From contig NZ_JAAQPI010000010.1 in assembly GCF_011683955.1 (NCBI RefSeq), positions 186,001-250,000 of the forward strand: 64,000 bases of DNA, given 5' to 3'. This document shows positions 43,768 to 52,749 of this stretch, piece after piece. The notes beneath the pieces were generated by a model that worked only from the letters and a program-made list of their open reading frames with translations, ran no database searches and was not told the DNA's origin. Numbering within the stretch: position 1 is the stretch's first letter; each line of letters starts with the position of its first letter. The translations under genes were made by a program, and so were the position numbers. The DNA comes from Pseudomaricurvus alkylphenolicus (GTDB taxonomy: Bacteria > Pseudomonadota > Gammaproteobacteria > Pseudomonadales > Cellvibrionaceae).

Positions 43768-45192
43768 CTAAACCAGACCTTCTGTGCCTCCAGGCATTTC
43801 GCCGAGGATTTCCACCAGTCGTACCAGCCCGGACTTTAATCTTTCCCGGCTTAATTCTCCACCCACACAAAACCGCACAGCCTGCGGTGCCGGGTATTGG
43901 CCGGCGGCAAACAGCTCTGCCGGTTTCAGTAAAATATCGACTTCTGCCGCACGTCTTGCAAACTCAGCGGCCCGCCATTGTTCCGGCAGATGCAACCAGA
44001 CATTAAAGGCACTGGATACGGATTCATAGCGGTAGTCTTGGAGGTGCTCTGCCACAATCTGGTGCCGGATCTCCAGCTCGTTGCGTTGAGCCTCAATGAT
44101 TTGCCCGGCACGTTCAGAGGTGATCCAGCGGCTCGCCACTTCTGTAGGCAGCGGCGCTATCATCCAGCAGCTGGACTTAAGGGCATTAGCGATGGGCTCG
44201 AATGTTTGCTCTGTGGGGTGGATATAACCGACCCGGAGCCCGCCCACCAGGGCTTTTGAGCAACTGCTCACCAAAATGGAGATATCCGGCGCGACGTTGG
44301 TAAACGTGGTGTGCTCGGTGTCTGTCAGGCATCCCTGCACATCATCTTCGATAATATGCAACCGGTGTTTGCGGCAAATGGTGGCAAGCGCCTCCACCCT
44401 TTCGCGAGACATCTGCCGACTGGTGGGATTGTTTAGACGCGGCATCAGGTAAATGGCGCGGGGCTGGTGGCGTTGGCACGCCAGCTCCAGAGCCTCCGGC
44501 GTGGAACCCTGCTCATCCATATCCAGACCAATTAATCGCAGACCCAGCTGCCGGGCGGTGTTGATCAAACCGGGATAGGTCAGGCCATCGCTGAGAATGG
44601 TGTCTCCGCGCTGGCATAGCGCGAGCAGAGCCGTAAAGAAACCGTGTTGACCTCCGTTGGAGATCAGTACGCGATCTTCGTCGATATGTTTTGCACCTGT
44701 GTATTCGAGCCAATGTTTGCCTGCCTGGCGATGATGGCGCATGCCGCACTCCGGTTGGTACTGCAGCAGGCGGTGCATGAGCGCAGGGTCCGCGGCGATG
44801 TTTGCGAGTTCTTCCGCCAGGTGTTGTTCCTGGCCCAGGGTCAGCGCAAAGCTATAGCTCAGATCAATTTGACCCTCAAGTTCATTAGGCAAGGGGGTAA
44901 TACCGAACATGGGGCAGTTTGCCTCCGGCTCCCGAATGTAAGTTCCGCTGCCAACTCTGGCCTGCACCAGATTTTGTCGTTCGGCCTCAGCATAACCCCG
45001 GGTAATCGTGCCCGTTGTGACACCCAATTGATCCGCCAGTGCCCGGTGGGTGGGCAGTTTATCGCCGGGCTTAAGTACACCGGATGAAATCCCTTCGCCA
45101 ATGGCTGCGGCGATGGATTTATAGGCGGGGCCCTGAAAGGCGGAGAGATCGGGAGACCACATATCTGGATTCCTGGTTTTCGGAATTGTCAT
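43768..45192 (-). CDS. MocR-type regulator (GntR wHTH plus class I aminotransferase domain)
   Basis: 474 residues. N-terminal GntR winged helix (GDKLPTHRALADQLGVTTGTITRGYAEAERQNLV, about 40-75) fused to an aminotransferase-like domain with LISNGGQHGFFTALLALC, LMPRLNNPTSRQM and the PLP lysine in SCSKALVGGLRVGYI. These proteins use PLP adducts to regulate neighbouring genes. It diverges from a LysE exporter across 150 bases that contain a 16-base palindrome. Confidence 0.9.
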   Translation of the reverse strand: MTIPKTRNPDMWSPDLSAFQGPAYKSIAAAIGEGISSGVLKPGDKLPTHRALADQLGVTTGTITRGYAEAERQNLVQARVGSGTYIREPEANCPMFGITPLPNELEGQIDLSYSFALTLGQEQHLAEELANIAADPALMHRLLQYQPECGMRHHRQAGKHWLEYTGAKHIDEDRVLISNGGQHGFFTALLALCQRGDTILSDGLTYPGLINTARQLGLRLIGLDMDEQGSTPEALELACQRHQPRAIYLMPRLNNPTSRQMSRERVEALATICRKHRLHIIEDDVQGCLTDTEHTTFTNVAPDISILVSSCSKALVGGLRVGYIHPTEQTFEPIANALKSSCWMIAPLPTEVASRWITSERAGQIIEAQRNELEIRHQIVAEHLQDYRYESVSSAFNVWLHLPEQWRAAEFARRAAEVDILLKPAELFAAGQYPAPQAVRFCVGGELSRERLKSGLVRLVEILGEMPGGTEGLV

Positions 45193-45291
45193 GGTGACAA
45201 AAATATGATTGACCTTATTTTTTGACCCAATATGATGACAATTGTCCTATGCTTGTTCTGAAATAACGAGCATTGATAAGAAGTTGGCTAG

Positions 45292-45307
45292 ATTGTATCG
45301 ATACAAT
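45292..45307. promoter_or_regulatory. Perfect 16-base palindrome, probable MocR operator
   Basis: ATTGTATCGATACAAT lies 35 bases before the lysE start in the divergent region. A second smaller palindrome GACAATTGTC (45237-45246) sits on the MocR side and shares the ATTGT core. Together they suggest control of both genes by the MocR protein. Confidence 0.6.
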
Positions 45308-45342
45308 TTGTGAGCCGTCAACTCATTCACGGGAAAGATGTT

Positions 45343-45939
45343 ATGGATACCCATTATTTTGCCTCACTCATGTTATTTGTGTTTTCCGTCTCCGTCACAC
45401 CCGGCCCCAACAACCTGATGGTTACGGCGTCTGGAAGCAATTTCGGTTATTTGCGTACCTTGCCTCATATCGTCGGTATTACTACTGGCTTTACGTTGTT
45501 GATTATTTCTGTGGCGGCCGGTTTGGGGACGGTGTTTATCAACCTGCCCAGTCTGCAGATGGCATTGAAAGTATGCGGAGCCGCTTATTTGTTGTGGTTG
45601 GCATGGAAGATCACCACCGCGCCGGTGGGAGGTAAGGATCGATTCGATGCCAAACCGCTGAGTTTTACTCAGGCATTTATGTTCCAGTGGGTAAATCCCA
45701 AAGCCTGGACGATGGGCATAACGGGAATCTCTGCATTTGCCGTTGAAGGGCAGGAGATGACGCTCTCCCTGATATTGATCACTGCCGCTTTTGCCGTGGT
45801 TGTGTTTCCGGTGTGCTCTTTTTGGGCGCTATTGGGGGAGCAGGTCAGTCGGTGGTTGACCTCTGAGCGGGCGCATCGCTGGTTTAATCGAAGCTTGGGG
45901 TTATTAACCGCCTTTTCCGTCGTACTGATTGTCAACTAG
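45343..45939 (+). CDS. LysE family amino acid exporter
   Basis: 198 residues with about six membrane helices. The opening SVTPGPNNLMVTASGSNFGY and later MFQWVNPKAWTMG are LysE/RhtB signatures. The ATG at 45343 is preferred over the upstream frame. The family exports amino acids or derivatives; the divergent MocR protein probably senses the substrate or a related amine. Confidence 0.88.
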   Translation: MDTHYFASLMLFVFSVSVTPGPNNLMVTASGSNFGYLRTLPHIVGITTGFTLLIISVAAGLGTVFINLPSLQMALKVCGAAYLLWLAWKITTAPVGGKDRFDAKPLSFTQAFMFQWVNPKAWTMGITGISAFAVEGQEMTLSLILITAAFAVVVFPVCSFWALLGEQVSRWLTSERAHRWFNRSLGLLTAFSVVLIVN

Positions 45940-46048
45940 AAATTCCCCCCGTCTCTCGTCAGTTCATACAAAGTCGACAGATTACAACTGTCGACTTTGA
46001 CGATGCATCTCTAGTGTCGTGACAGGTTATTTGGTCAAATCTCAAAAT

Positions 46049-46062
46049 TTGATCCAGATCAA
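46049..46062. promoter_or_regulatory. Exact ANR/FNR box
   Basis: TTGATCCAGATCAA fits the TTGAT-N4-ATCAA consensus perfectly. A TATACT -10-like hexamer lies at 46102-46107, placing the box about 58-61 bases upstream of the expected start, a class I activator position. The next gene (46210) encodes a diiron protein, so low oxygen would be the signal. Confidence 0.7.
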
Positions 46063-46209
46063 CTACCTCTTAAGTGACACAAAAATAACAAAAATAGTGT
46101 GTATACTGTATCACGTTGCTTAGGGGGTTGGATGTTCACTTCTAAGTACCAAACATACCAATAATTCACCGGCAGTAATGCCACTTAAGTACAGCAACCG
46201 AGATTAGAG

Positions 46210-47232
46210 ATGAACAAAGAAAAACTTGCCAAAACCATGGAATGGCCGCCGGAGACTCCGCAGCCTAACGTTTACCCTCTGTCCTGGGAGACAGTGACTG
46301 AAAAGGCCGAGGAGGTCTGGCAGGCTTCCCGTCGCGAAGTCTGGGATCCTGCCGCTCTGCCCTGGGATACCCTGGATGTGGAGAGCTATACCTGGGAACA
46401 GCGGGAAGCGATTGCCTATTGGTGGTCTTTGCTGTCAGTGTTCGATGCGTCCGCACCGCCGGTATTCGCCGAAGCCTTTATCAAAACTTACGAGATGCAC
46501 GAAGAAGACGCCATCCGCCGCTGCTTCTTTTCTGTAACCCAGGATGAGCAGAACCACGAGCAGATGTGTGGTCTGGCAATTACCAAATTGCTGGGTGCCA
46601 GCAGCTACTTGAACTACGAACCGAAAACGGAATTGGGGCAGTGCCTCAAGAAGAATGTAGCCTGGTTGTATCACAATGGTGGTCGTTATTGGACGGGTTA
46701 CAAGCAGGCGGTACCGAAGTACAGCCTGGCCGTATTGTTCAGCTCTTTCCTCATGGGTGAAATTGCTGCAGCGACCATTTTCCATCAAATGGCTGCGGGC
46801 TGTAAGGAGCCTGTATTCCAGGAGGCGTTTAAGAATATCGGTCGTGATGAAGGTCGCCATATGGCAATCTGCCTGACGCTGATGGAGCGGGATTATCCGA
46901 ACTTGTCGGAGGAAGAGAAGCCCATTATTACCAAGCAGATTCGCGCGGGTTATTTGTTCCTGTCTGCGGTGCTGTTTGAGCCACCCGAGGACTTCTGGGA
47001 CCTGCCGGATGACTTTATTCCGACCCAGCGTCAGGCTGAAGAGATTTGTCGCGAAGCCGGTTTTGGTGTGCCTACCTATGAGGGTAAAAAAGAGAACTGG
47101 AAGAACGCCATGCTCAATCTGAAGGGCGTGTTGGACAAGTACGACACCGAGTTCCCCGCTATTCCCGAAGTTGGAATTACCGGTAAGGAAATCAACGATA
47201 TCGATATGGAAGACATCATCCCGGTTTTCTAG
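46210..47232 (+). CDS. Ferritin-like diiron protein, probable oxygenase component
   Basis: 340 residues. A four-helix diiron site is visible: Glu in TYEMHEEDAIRR, then EQNHEQM (ExxH), Glu in FLMGEIAAATIF, and DEGRHMA (ExxH), the ribonucleotide-reductase-R2-like pattern. The radical-tyrosine and R1-contact features of true R2 were not recognised. The gene behind it encodes a 2Fe-2S/FAD/NAD reductase, so a two-component diiron monooxygenase or desaturase is likely. Substrate unknown. The promoter carries an exact ANR/FNR box. Confidence 0.75.
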   Translation: MNKEKLAKTMEWPPETPQPNVYPLSWETVTEKAEEVWQASRREVWDPAALPWDTLDVESYTWEQREAIAYWWSLLSVFDASAPPVFAEAFIKTYEMHEEDAIRRCFFSVTQDEQNHEQMCGLAITKLLGASSYLNYEPKTELGQCLKKNVAWLYHNGGRYWTGYKQAVPKYSLAVLFSSFLMGEIAAATIFHQMAAGCKEPVFQEAFKNIGRDEGRHMAICLTLMERDYPNLSEEEKPIITKQIRAGYLFLSAVLFEPPEDFWDLPDDFIPTQRQAEEICREAGFGVPTYEGKKENWKNAMLNLKGVLDKYDTEFPAIPEVGITGKEINDIDMEDIIPVF

Positions 47233-47261
47233 ATCATTGTAGGTTGAATGAGTGTTTCGGG

Positions 47262-47285
47262 CGGCACTGCGCTGGCGTGGTGCCG
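47262..47285 (+). terminator. Weak hairpin with following T-rich run (attenuator-like)
   Basis: CGGCAC (47262-47267) pairs with GTGCCG (47280-47285), followed by TCTTTGTTTTT. It lies between the diiron gene and its reductase and may lower expression of the latter rather than end transcription. Confidence 0.4.
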
Positions 47286-47321
47286 TCTTTGTTTTTGTCT
47301 GCAAGGTTTCAGGGTGGTGTT

Positions 47322-48365
47322 ATGAGTAATATTCGTCTTTATCCGTCGGGTCAGGAGGTGACCTGTGAATCCGGTGATACAGTGCTGAGTGCACTGGAGA
47401 AAGCCGGTTATGCCATTCCCAATAACTGCCGTGCGGGTGCCTGCGGCGAGTGCAAGATCAAAGTGCTCAAGGGTGAGTACGACCAGGGTTTTATTATGGA
47501 CATGGCCCTGTCTCAGGAGGAGAGAGCCGAAGGCTATGGTTTGATGTGCATGGCCAAACCCACCGGCGAGGAGCTGGAGATTGAATGGGGCACGGACGAT
47601 GCACAGCCCAAGTTGTTTCCGCCCAAAGAGAATATTTACTTTCAGGTGGTGGATCGGGTTCAACGCACGCCGCGTATTATCGAATTACGCCTGCGCCCCC
47701 TGGGCGCCCCCATGCGTTTCTGGCCAGGCCAGTTTGTGATGGTGGGTGATGAACGCAACGGCATTCCGATGCGCTCTTATTCTATTGCCAACATACCCAA
47801 CGCCGATGGAGAGATCTGTCTGATGATTACCAAGGTGGATGAGGGCATGACCAGCGGTTGGATTCACGAGAATTTGCAACCGGGTACACGAGTTATGATC
47901 AATGGGCCTTACGGTACCTTTATTGGTGATCCGAGCGTGGATAAGCCGGTTATGTGCATGGCGGCGGGATCCGGTCTGGCGCCTATTCTGTCACTCACCG
48001 GCGCGGCATTGGCCCGGGGTTACAAAGCGCCAGTCACGTTGATATTTTCGGCGCAACATCAGGAAGACATGATGTACCGGGGATTGTTAGAGTTTTGGGC
48101 CAGCAAGTACCGTAACTTTAAATGGTATTGTACCTATACCCAGGACGACAGCGCTGAATTGCGCGGTCGAATACCGACGATTCTGAAAGATATTTCTCAA
48201 GATCTCTCCGAGCATGGTGTGTACATCGCCGGGGGGCCGGGATTTGTGGAGGACTGTTCGGCCAAAGCGATGGCGTTGGGTGCCGATAAAGATCAGATCC
48301 ACACCGAGGGATTTTTTGATCAGTTTGTGCCGGAGCGCCCGCCGAAGGAGCGCTTGATGGGGTAA
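47322..48365 (+). CDS. 2Fe-2S ferredoxin/FAD/NAD reductase, oxygenase electron-transfer component
   Basis: 347 residues. N-terminal plant-type ferredoxin with cysteines in NNCRAGACGECK and a fourth in GLMCMAKP; then an FAD domain (MRSYSIAN) and an NAD domain (GSGLAPILSLTGAAL, and GGPGFVEDC near the end). This is the phenol hydroxylase/methane monooxygenase reductase layout. It moves electrons from NAD(P)H to the diiron protein encoded upstream. The ATG at 47322 is chosen; the longer frame includes the hairpin region. Confidence 0.9.
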   Translation: MSNIRLYPSGQEVTCESGDTVLSALEKAGYAIPNNCRAGACGECKIKVLKGEYDQGFIMDMALSQEERAEGYGLMCMAKPTGEELEIEWGTDDAQPKLFPPKENIYFQVVDRVQRTPRIIELRLRPLGAPMRFWPGQFVMVGDERNGIPMRSYSIANIPNADGEICLMITKVDEGMTSGWIHENLQPGTRVMINGPYGTFIGDPSVDKPVMCMAAGSGLAPILSLTGAALARGYKAPVTLIFSAQHQEDMMYRGLLEFWASKYRNFKWYCTYTQDDSAELRGRIPTILKDISQDLSEHGVYIAGGPGFVEDCSAKAMALGADKDQIHTEGFFDQFVPERPPKERLMG

Positions 48366-48414
48366 CAGACTGCCGACCTGCTCACGGGACTCTGTGGGCG
48401 GGCCGTTCAGCCGC

Positions 48415-49584
48415 TTACTCAGCTTTGTCCGCTCTCTGCTGTGATAGTATCGGAATGTAGTAAATCAAGAACACCCCAAAGGCCAAAGCCCATAGCAGGC
48501 CACTGAGATTCCAGCCGGTAACCACCCACCCTGACATTGGCAGAATGGATCTTGCCAGGGCGGCTATAGCCAGAAAAACAAAGGCAAGGTTTACCCAGGC
48601 ACTGACCACCAGTGGTCGTCCGGTATGACCCAGCGAAACCCGGCTGATCATGGCGAGAATCATCAAACCGATACCCCCTACAGCGACGAGATGTAAAGCC
48701 TGTGAGAATCCAATGGGTTGATACCAGTAGCTCAAGCCTACCGCCAATAGTCCCAATGACATGTACAAATAGGATAGATGCAAAGACCAAAGCAGCGGTA
48801 CCTTTAGCGTTTGCAGACCACGCCAGCGACTCCAGCGAAGCAGGTGCAGGCTTCCGGTGACGATAAGGGCCAGCGCCGGTGAGAAGGGTAAATAAACCTC
48901 CAGAACAAAGCAGACAACCGCCAGCAAGTTAATGACGGGCAGCATTTTTTCCAGCCAGGGTAGAGGGTCGGACATCTCTAAATCAATGCCTTCGCGCTTT
49001 AATCCGGAACGGGTAAATAACGGCACAATCCGCCCGCCAATAATACTCATCAACAAGGTAAACAGCAGCACCGCGGTTTTGGTCAGGTGCAGGGCCAAAG
49101 CGGGCTTTCCGGTGACCGCCAGTACCAACACAGAGATGTTGAGCAGTCCGAGCACGGCCAGCAATGGGGGCAGGGCATAGTTACGTTTACTCTGCGAAAG
49201 CAGCAACAGGCGCGCAAAAGCTGCGGTTACCCAAAGCCACCAAATACTGAGTAAGGCAATGGCGGGCAGCGTGAAGGATTGTGGAGCGAACAAAAGACCG
49301 AGCCTCGCCATCAGCCATATCAATACCAGCGCGCCAAGCTGTGCTCCGGAAATGCTGGGTAATCCTGTCCAGGTTTGCACAGCGGTGAGTAAAAAACCGA
49401 CGGCGACCGTGGCGGCAAAACCGAAAATCATCTGCTCCGCGTGCCAGACCACCGGATAAAAAGCATGAGATTGCACAATGCTATTCATCTGTGCGAGCCA
49501 CAGAGTCAATGCGACAATGGACAGCGCACTGGCGCCCAGGAAAAAAGGGCGAAACGCCAGTTCCAGTAACGCGGTTTGCTTCAT
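48415..49584 (-). CDS. nnrS: NnrS family heme/copper membrane protein
   Basis: 389 residues, about twelve membrane helices. LAFRPFFLGASALS at the start, WHAEQMIFGFAATVAVGFLLTA and VGGIGLMILAMISRVSLGHTGR are NnrS hallmarks, with conserved histidines in WHAEQM and SLGHTGR. The family is linked to nitric oxide stress and metabolism. ATG 49584 is one base after the stop of the small gene upstream (TGATATG), implying coupling. With the ANR-controlled oxygenase genes nearby this forms a low-oxygen/NO neighbourhood. Confidence 0.9.
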   Translation of the reverse strand: MKQTALLELAFRPFFLGASALSIVALTLWLAQMNSIVQSHAFYPVVWHAEQMIFGFAATVAVGFLLTAVQTWTGLPSISGAQLGALVLIWLMARLGLLFAPQSFTLPAIALLSIWWLWVTAAFARLLLLSQSKRNYALPPLLAVLGLLNISVLVLAVTGKPALALHLTKTAVLLFTLLMSIIGGRIVPLFTRSGLKREGIDLEMSDPLPWLEKMLPVINLLAVVCFVLEVYLPFSPALALIVTGSLHLLRWSRWRGLQTLKVPLLWSLHLSYLYMSLGLLAVGLSYWYQPIGFSQALHLVAVGGIGLMILAMISRVSLGHTGRPLVVSAWVNLAFVFLAIAALARSILPMSGWVVTGWNLSGLLWALAFGVFLIYYIPILSQQRADKAE

Positions 49585-49585
49585 A

Positions 49586-49831
49586 TCAAAAGTCCATTCG
49601 ACCAAACGCTTTCAGTGCAATGCAGCGCATAACATACCCTATTTTCAGGCTGCCGGCGGCAATAATCATGGCAATGTGCGCAGTGACCAACACAGGTATG
49701 GTGAATAGATGTTCCATGCCATAGGCGATAATCGCGGTCATCAAAATAATGGTCAGTGATGCCATCATTAAACCGTTGCCCAGGGCTAAACAGCGCGAAT
49801 AGTTTATGTCAGTGGCCATATTGACTTGCAT
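49586..49831 (-). CDS. Small membrane protein cotranscribed with nnrS
   Basis: 81 residues with two hydrophobic helices (LMMASLTIILMTAIIAYGM and PVLVTAHIAMIIAAGSLKIGYVM). It is a conserved-looking partner directly upstream of nnrS, with an AAGG ribosome binding site 11 bases ahead of the ATG. Function unknown; an accessory role in NnrS assembly or heme handling is only a guess. Confidence 0.75.
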   Translation of the reverse strand: MQVNMATDINYSRCLALGNGLMMASLTIILMTAIIAYGMEHLFTIPVLVTAHIAMIIAAGSLKIGYVMRCIALKAFGRMDF

Positions 49832-49982
49832 TGGACTATACCTTCGTTTTGTTGGTATTCGTCATGCGATCTGCAAGCCTTGGGCCAGATTGTGCAAAGG
49901 GCTGAAACCCCGATTCCACCAGTGTTTCGTATGATGTGGCAGCGGTGGTTGTCATAAAGACACAGAGGTTTCTGTATCAATA

Positions 49983-49998
49983 TGACAACTTGTTGTCA
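49983..49998. promoter_or_regulatory. Inverted repeat upstream of the nnrS operon
   Basis: TGACAAC-TT-GTTGTCA is a near-perfect palindrome about 150 bases upstream of the small membrane gene; it overlaps the stop codon of the M20 hydrolase gene. It may be an operator for the nnrS unit; the two-base loop argues against a terminator. Confidence 0.35.
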
Positions 49999-51495
49999 AT
50001 TTAACTCTTGTTGCCTGTAAACTTCAGAGGGCTTTAGCGGTAGGGGCGATGCCATCGCCCGCCAGGGTTGGTAGCGGAAGTTTTTACCTTGCCGACGCCT
50101 CAGCTCATTGAGCGCTTTTTTACGCAGCTCAGGCTTTTCAAACAATTCTACGGCGGTTAATGCCATCACTTTGGCGGCCACCTGGGCTCCTTTGAATCCG
50201 ATGGAGTGACCACTGGCCGCCGTTGACTGCCAACTGTGCGGAGTCGTGCCTGGTACCCAGGTGGCAACATAAAGTCCAACGGTGGGAACCACCCAGCTGA
50301 CGTCGCCCACATCGGTTGAACCGGGTCTGGGCTCGATTTGCAGATTCAGCGGTTGAATGTCGGTGGCGCTGGTGAGGGTGTGGGATTGATCCTGAAAGGT
50401 TTTGCTGATGGTCTTCGCAAATTTGGTTTCTTCACGATTGTAATGAACGCCACCGACCTCACGCAGATGTCTGTCGACCACATTGGCGAGAACATCATTG
50501 CGCAAAACATTGTAAACACCACCGTCCACCTTGATATCGACCTCTGTGCCGGTGCCCATGGCAGCGCCCTTTGCGGCGTGTTGCACGCGCTCCCAGATCT
50601 CCAGCAATGCCCTCGAATCGGGGTTGCGTAAGAAGTAATGCACCTCGGCCTTGTCCGGAACCACGTTGGGGGCTTCTCCTCCCTGAGTAATGACGTAGTG
50701 CATGCGCGTATCTGCGGGGACATGTTCGCGCATCAGGTTGACCATATAGTTGAGCGACTCGACGCCATCAAGGGCGGAGCGGCCATGATGTGGGGTGGCC
50801 GCCGCGTGCGCCGAATAACCGCTAAAGGCAAACTTGGCGGAGATAATGGCATAGCTGGAGGGGTTGGAGGCATCATTGGTGGCCGCCGGGTGCCAGTGCA
50901 ATGCGGCATCGACATCGTTCAACAATCCGCTGTTGACGAAAAACGTTTTGCCACCGCCACCTTCTTCCGCGGGGGTGCCGTAGACACGGATCGTGCCGCG
51001 GGTACCCGAATCTTTTAGCCACTGTTTTACCGCCAATGCGGCGCCAATAGAACCGGCCGCGAAGAGGTTGTGGCCGCAGGCGTGTCCCGCGTGTTTACCG
51101 GCGATTTCGCTGCGGGTCGGGGTGGCGGCCTGGCTGATGCCCGGCAGCGCATCGAACTCAGCCAGTATGCCGATAACGGGACCACCGCGACCGTAACTGG
51201 CGATAAATGCCGTGGGCATTCCCGCAACTCCCTGTTGGATCTTAAAACCTTCAGCTTCAAGTTCCCTCTGCAATCGAAGACTGCTGCGCTCTTCTTCGAA
51301 GCTGGTTTCCGCCAGATCCCAAAGCTCTTTGGCAATGGCGGCATTTTGGGTGCTGCGCGCGTCGACGTTGCGGATGATTTGATCGTTGTCCGCGCTCACA
51401 GCGAGCCCTGGAGTGAGCATCAAGGCACCCAGTACCTGCAATATCTTGCAAGACTTGAGAGCGAACTTCGGGTAGAGGGCATTTATCATAAACAA
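49996..51495 (-). CDS. Secreted M20-family amidohydrolase (AbgB-like)
   Basis: 499 residues. A signal peptide at about 1-35 (ILQVLGALMLTPGLAVSA) indicates export. Metal ligands are visible in GHACGHNLFAAG, in GTPAEEGGGGK and in ALHWHPAA, and the dimerisation domain has SGYSAHAAATPHHGRSALDG. Closest in layout to aminobenzoyl-glutamate hydrolase and other N-acyl amino acid amidohydrolases. It would release an amino acid or amine from an amide outside the cytoplasm. Third gene of a putative minus-strand unit with the MFS and amidotransferase genes. Confidence 0.87.
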   Translation of the reverse strand: MFMINALYPKFALKSCKILQVLGALMLTPGLAVSADNDQIIRNVDARSTQNAAIAKELWDLAETSFEEERSSLRLQRELEAEGFKIQQGVAGMPTAFIASYGRGGPVIGILAEFDALPGISQAATPTRSEIAGKHAGHACGHNLFAAGSIGAALAVKQWLKDSGTRGTIRVYGTPAEEGGGGKTFFVNSGLLNDVDAALHWHPAATNDASNPSSYAIISAKFAFSGYSAHAAATPHHGRSALDGVESLNYMVNLMREHVPADTRMHYVITQGGEAPNVVPDKAEVHYFLRNPDSRALLEIWERVQHAAKGAAMGTGTEVDIKVDGGVYNVLRNDVLANVVDRHLREVGGVHYNREETKFAKTISKTFQDQSHTLTSATDIQPLNLQIEPRPGSTDVGDVSWVVPTVGLYVATWVPGTTPHSWQSTAASGHSIGFKGAQVAAKVMALTAVELFEKPELRKKALNELRRRQGKNFRYQPWRAMASPLPLKPSEVYRQQELN

Positions 51496-51523
51496 TACTC
51501 GGGTATCAGTTATCGTTATTGGA

Positions 51524-52702
51524 TCATTTGGATTGAAGCTTCATGACCGCCAGCATCAACAGATAACTCAGCAGGCAGCAAGCGGCGGACAGCATCAATA
51601 CGGCGCGGTAGTTGTCCCCCTCTACGGTCAGGGCTGCGAGGGCGGCACCGGCGGACAATCCCATGCCGGTGACAAAAGAGCTGATTACCGCCGCCCGGCC
51701 GCTGTGATCTATTTCCGCAAGCAGACCGAGCTGGAACGGGATCAGAAAATTCCAGGTGAATTTAAGCGCGCAGATCAAGCCGATAAACAAGACCAACGGG
51801 TTTTGGTATTGCAGGCCGTACAGAGCGATAAACTTTATGATCACCATGAGGGTGATGGGAGCCAGTCGCCCATAGCGATTGGTAATCCAGGTTGCGCAAC
51901 CGGCGCCGGCGAATCCTGCGGCGGCACCCGCAGCCAGTGCAAAACCAACGTCTGGCAAGGTAAAACCGGCAAACACCCCCATACGCTCTGCATAGGTCCA
52001 GATACTGCTCTGTGCCGCCAGAAAAACAAAGATTGCTGCCAACATCAGTCCTGCAGGAACCCAAGCGGTTTGATCAGTGGCCTTTTTCTCCAGGTTGTCT
52101 GATTGCGAATGGCCGGGTACCCAGGGAAACAGCAACAGGGCACCCAGCGACAATAGCGACAGGGTTACAAAAATGCCGTTGACCCCGAATTCCGCCAGGA
52201 CCCGTGGCAGCGTCCAGAGGGACAGTGCGGCATAACCCAGTTGCCCCATTGAAAACAGGCCGAAGTTGCGGTCGGGCCCTGCGCTCTTGGCCAGTGCTCC
52301 ATACGTCAGGGCGATAAAACTGCCTGCACCGAAACCGGCAATACAGCGGTTAAGGGCGATCATGGCCACGCTCTCAGAGGCGATGCTGCCAAGATTACCC
52401 AGCAGCAGGAGCAGAGCGGCGGCTTTGGTGACCTGTTGCCAGTGAATACGATTGATCCAAACGGCCCCCAGCAGAGCGGCCAGTGATATGAAGGCGGTTT
52501 CGAGCGATACCATCAAGCCCGCTTGTTGCTGTGTCAGACCTCTGGAGCCAATCAACCCGCCGACCAACAGCGGGGCAATAAAGATCACGGAGGCGGAAAC
52601 AACGCCAGTGTATATAAAGGCAAAAATAGCGCGTGGGCTGTTAATGTCCACCATTGAAGATGTGTAACTCCCGGTTTGAATGCAACTGCTGGCCGAGTTC
52701 AT
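51524..52702 (-). CDS. MFS transporter
   Basis: 392 residues, twelve predicted membrane helices. The N-terminal half includes IGSRGLTQQQAGLMVSLETAF and RCIAGFGAGSFIALTYGALA; the C-terminal half LAAGAAAGFAGAGCATWI. The ATG for MVDINSPRA, 16 codons in, is an alternative start. It lies between the M20 hydrolase and amidotransferase genes and probably moves the product or substrate of those enzymes. Confidence 0.85.
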   Translation of the reverse strand: MNSASSCIQTGSYTSSMVDINSPRAIFAFIYTGVVSASVIFIAPLLVGGLIGSRGLTQQQAGLMVSLETAFISLAALLGAVWINRIHWQQVTKAAALLLLLGNLGSIASESVAMIALNRCIAGFGAGSFIALTYGALAKSAGPDRNFGLFSMGQLGYAALSLWTLPRVLAEFGVNGIFVTLSLLSLGALLLFPWVPGHSQSDNLEKKATDQTAWVPAGLMLAAIFVFLAAQSSIWTYAERMGVFAGFTLPDVGFALAAGAAAGFAGAGCATWITNRYGRLAPITLMVIIKFIALYGLQYQNPLVLFIGLICALKFTWNFLIPFQLGLLAEIDHSGRAAVISSFVTGMGLSAGAALAALTVEGDNYRAVLMLSAACCLLSYLLMLAVMKLQSK

Positions 52703-52749
52703 AAATCTTCCTCACTTAATCATTATTGTTGACGCTGTTGGCCGAATTC

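Noticed and set aside
45669-46210. Possible CRISPR or repeat array in the AT-rich space before the diiron gene
   Set aside because: No regularly spaced direct repeats; the notable elements are a single ANR/FNR box and a -10-like hexamer.
46210-47232. Class I ribonucleotide reductase R2 subunit
   Set aside because: The diiron ligands fit an R2-like fold, but there is no R1 gene next to it and the partner is an oxygenase-type reductase.
46435-47304. Open frame of 289 codons antisense to the diiron protein gene
   Set aside because: No family features, and the sense strand encodes a diiron protein with intact ExxH motifs followed by its reductase.
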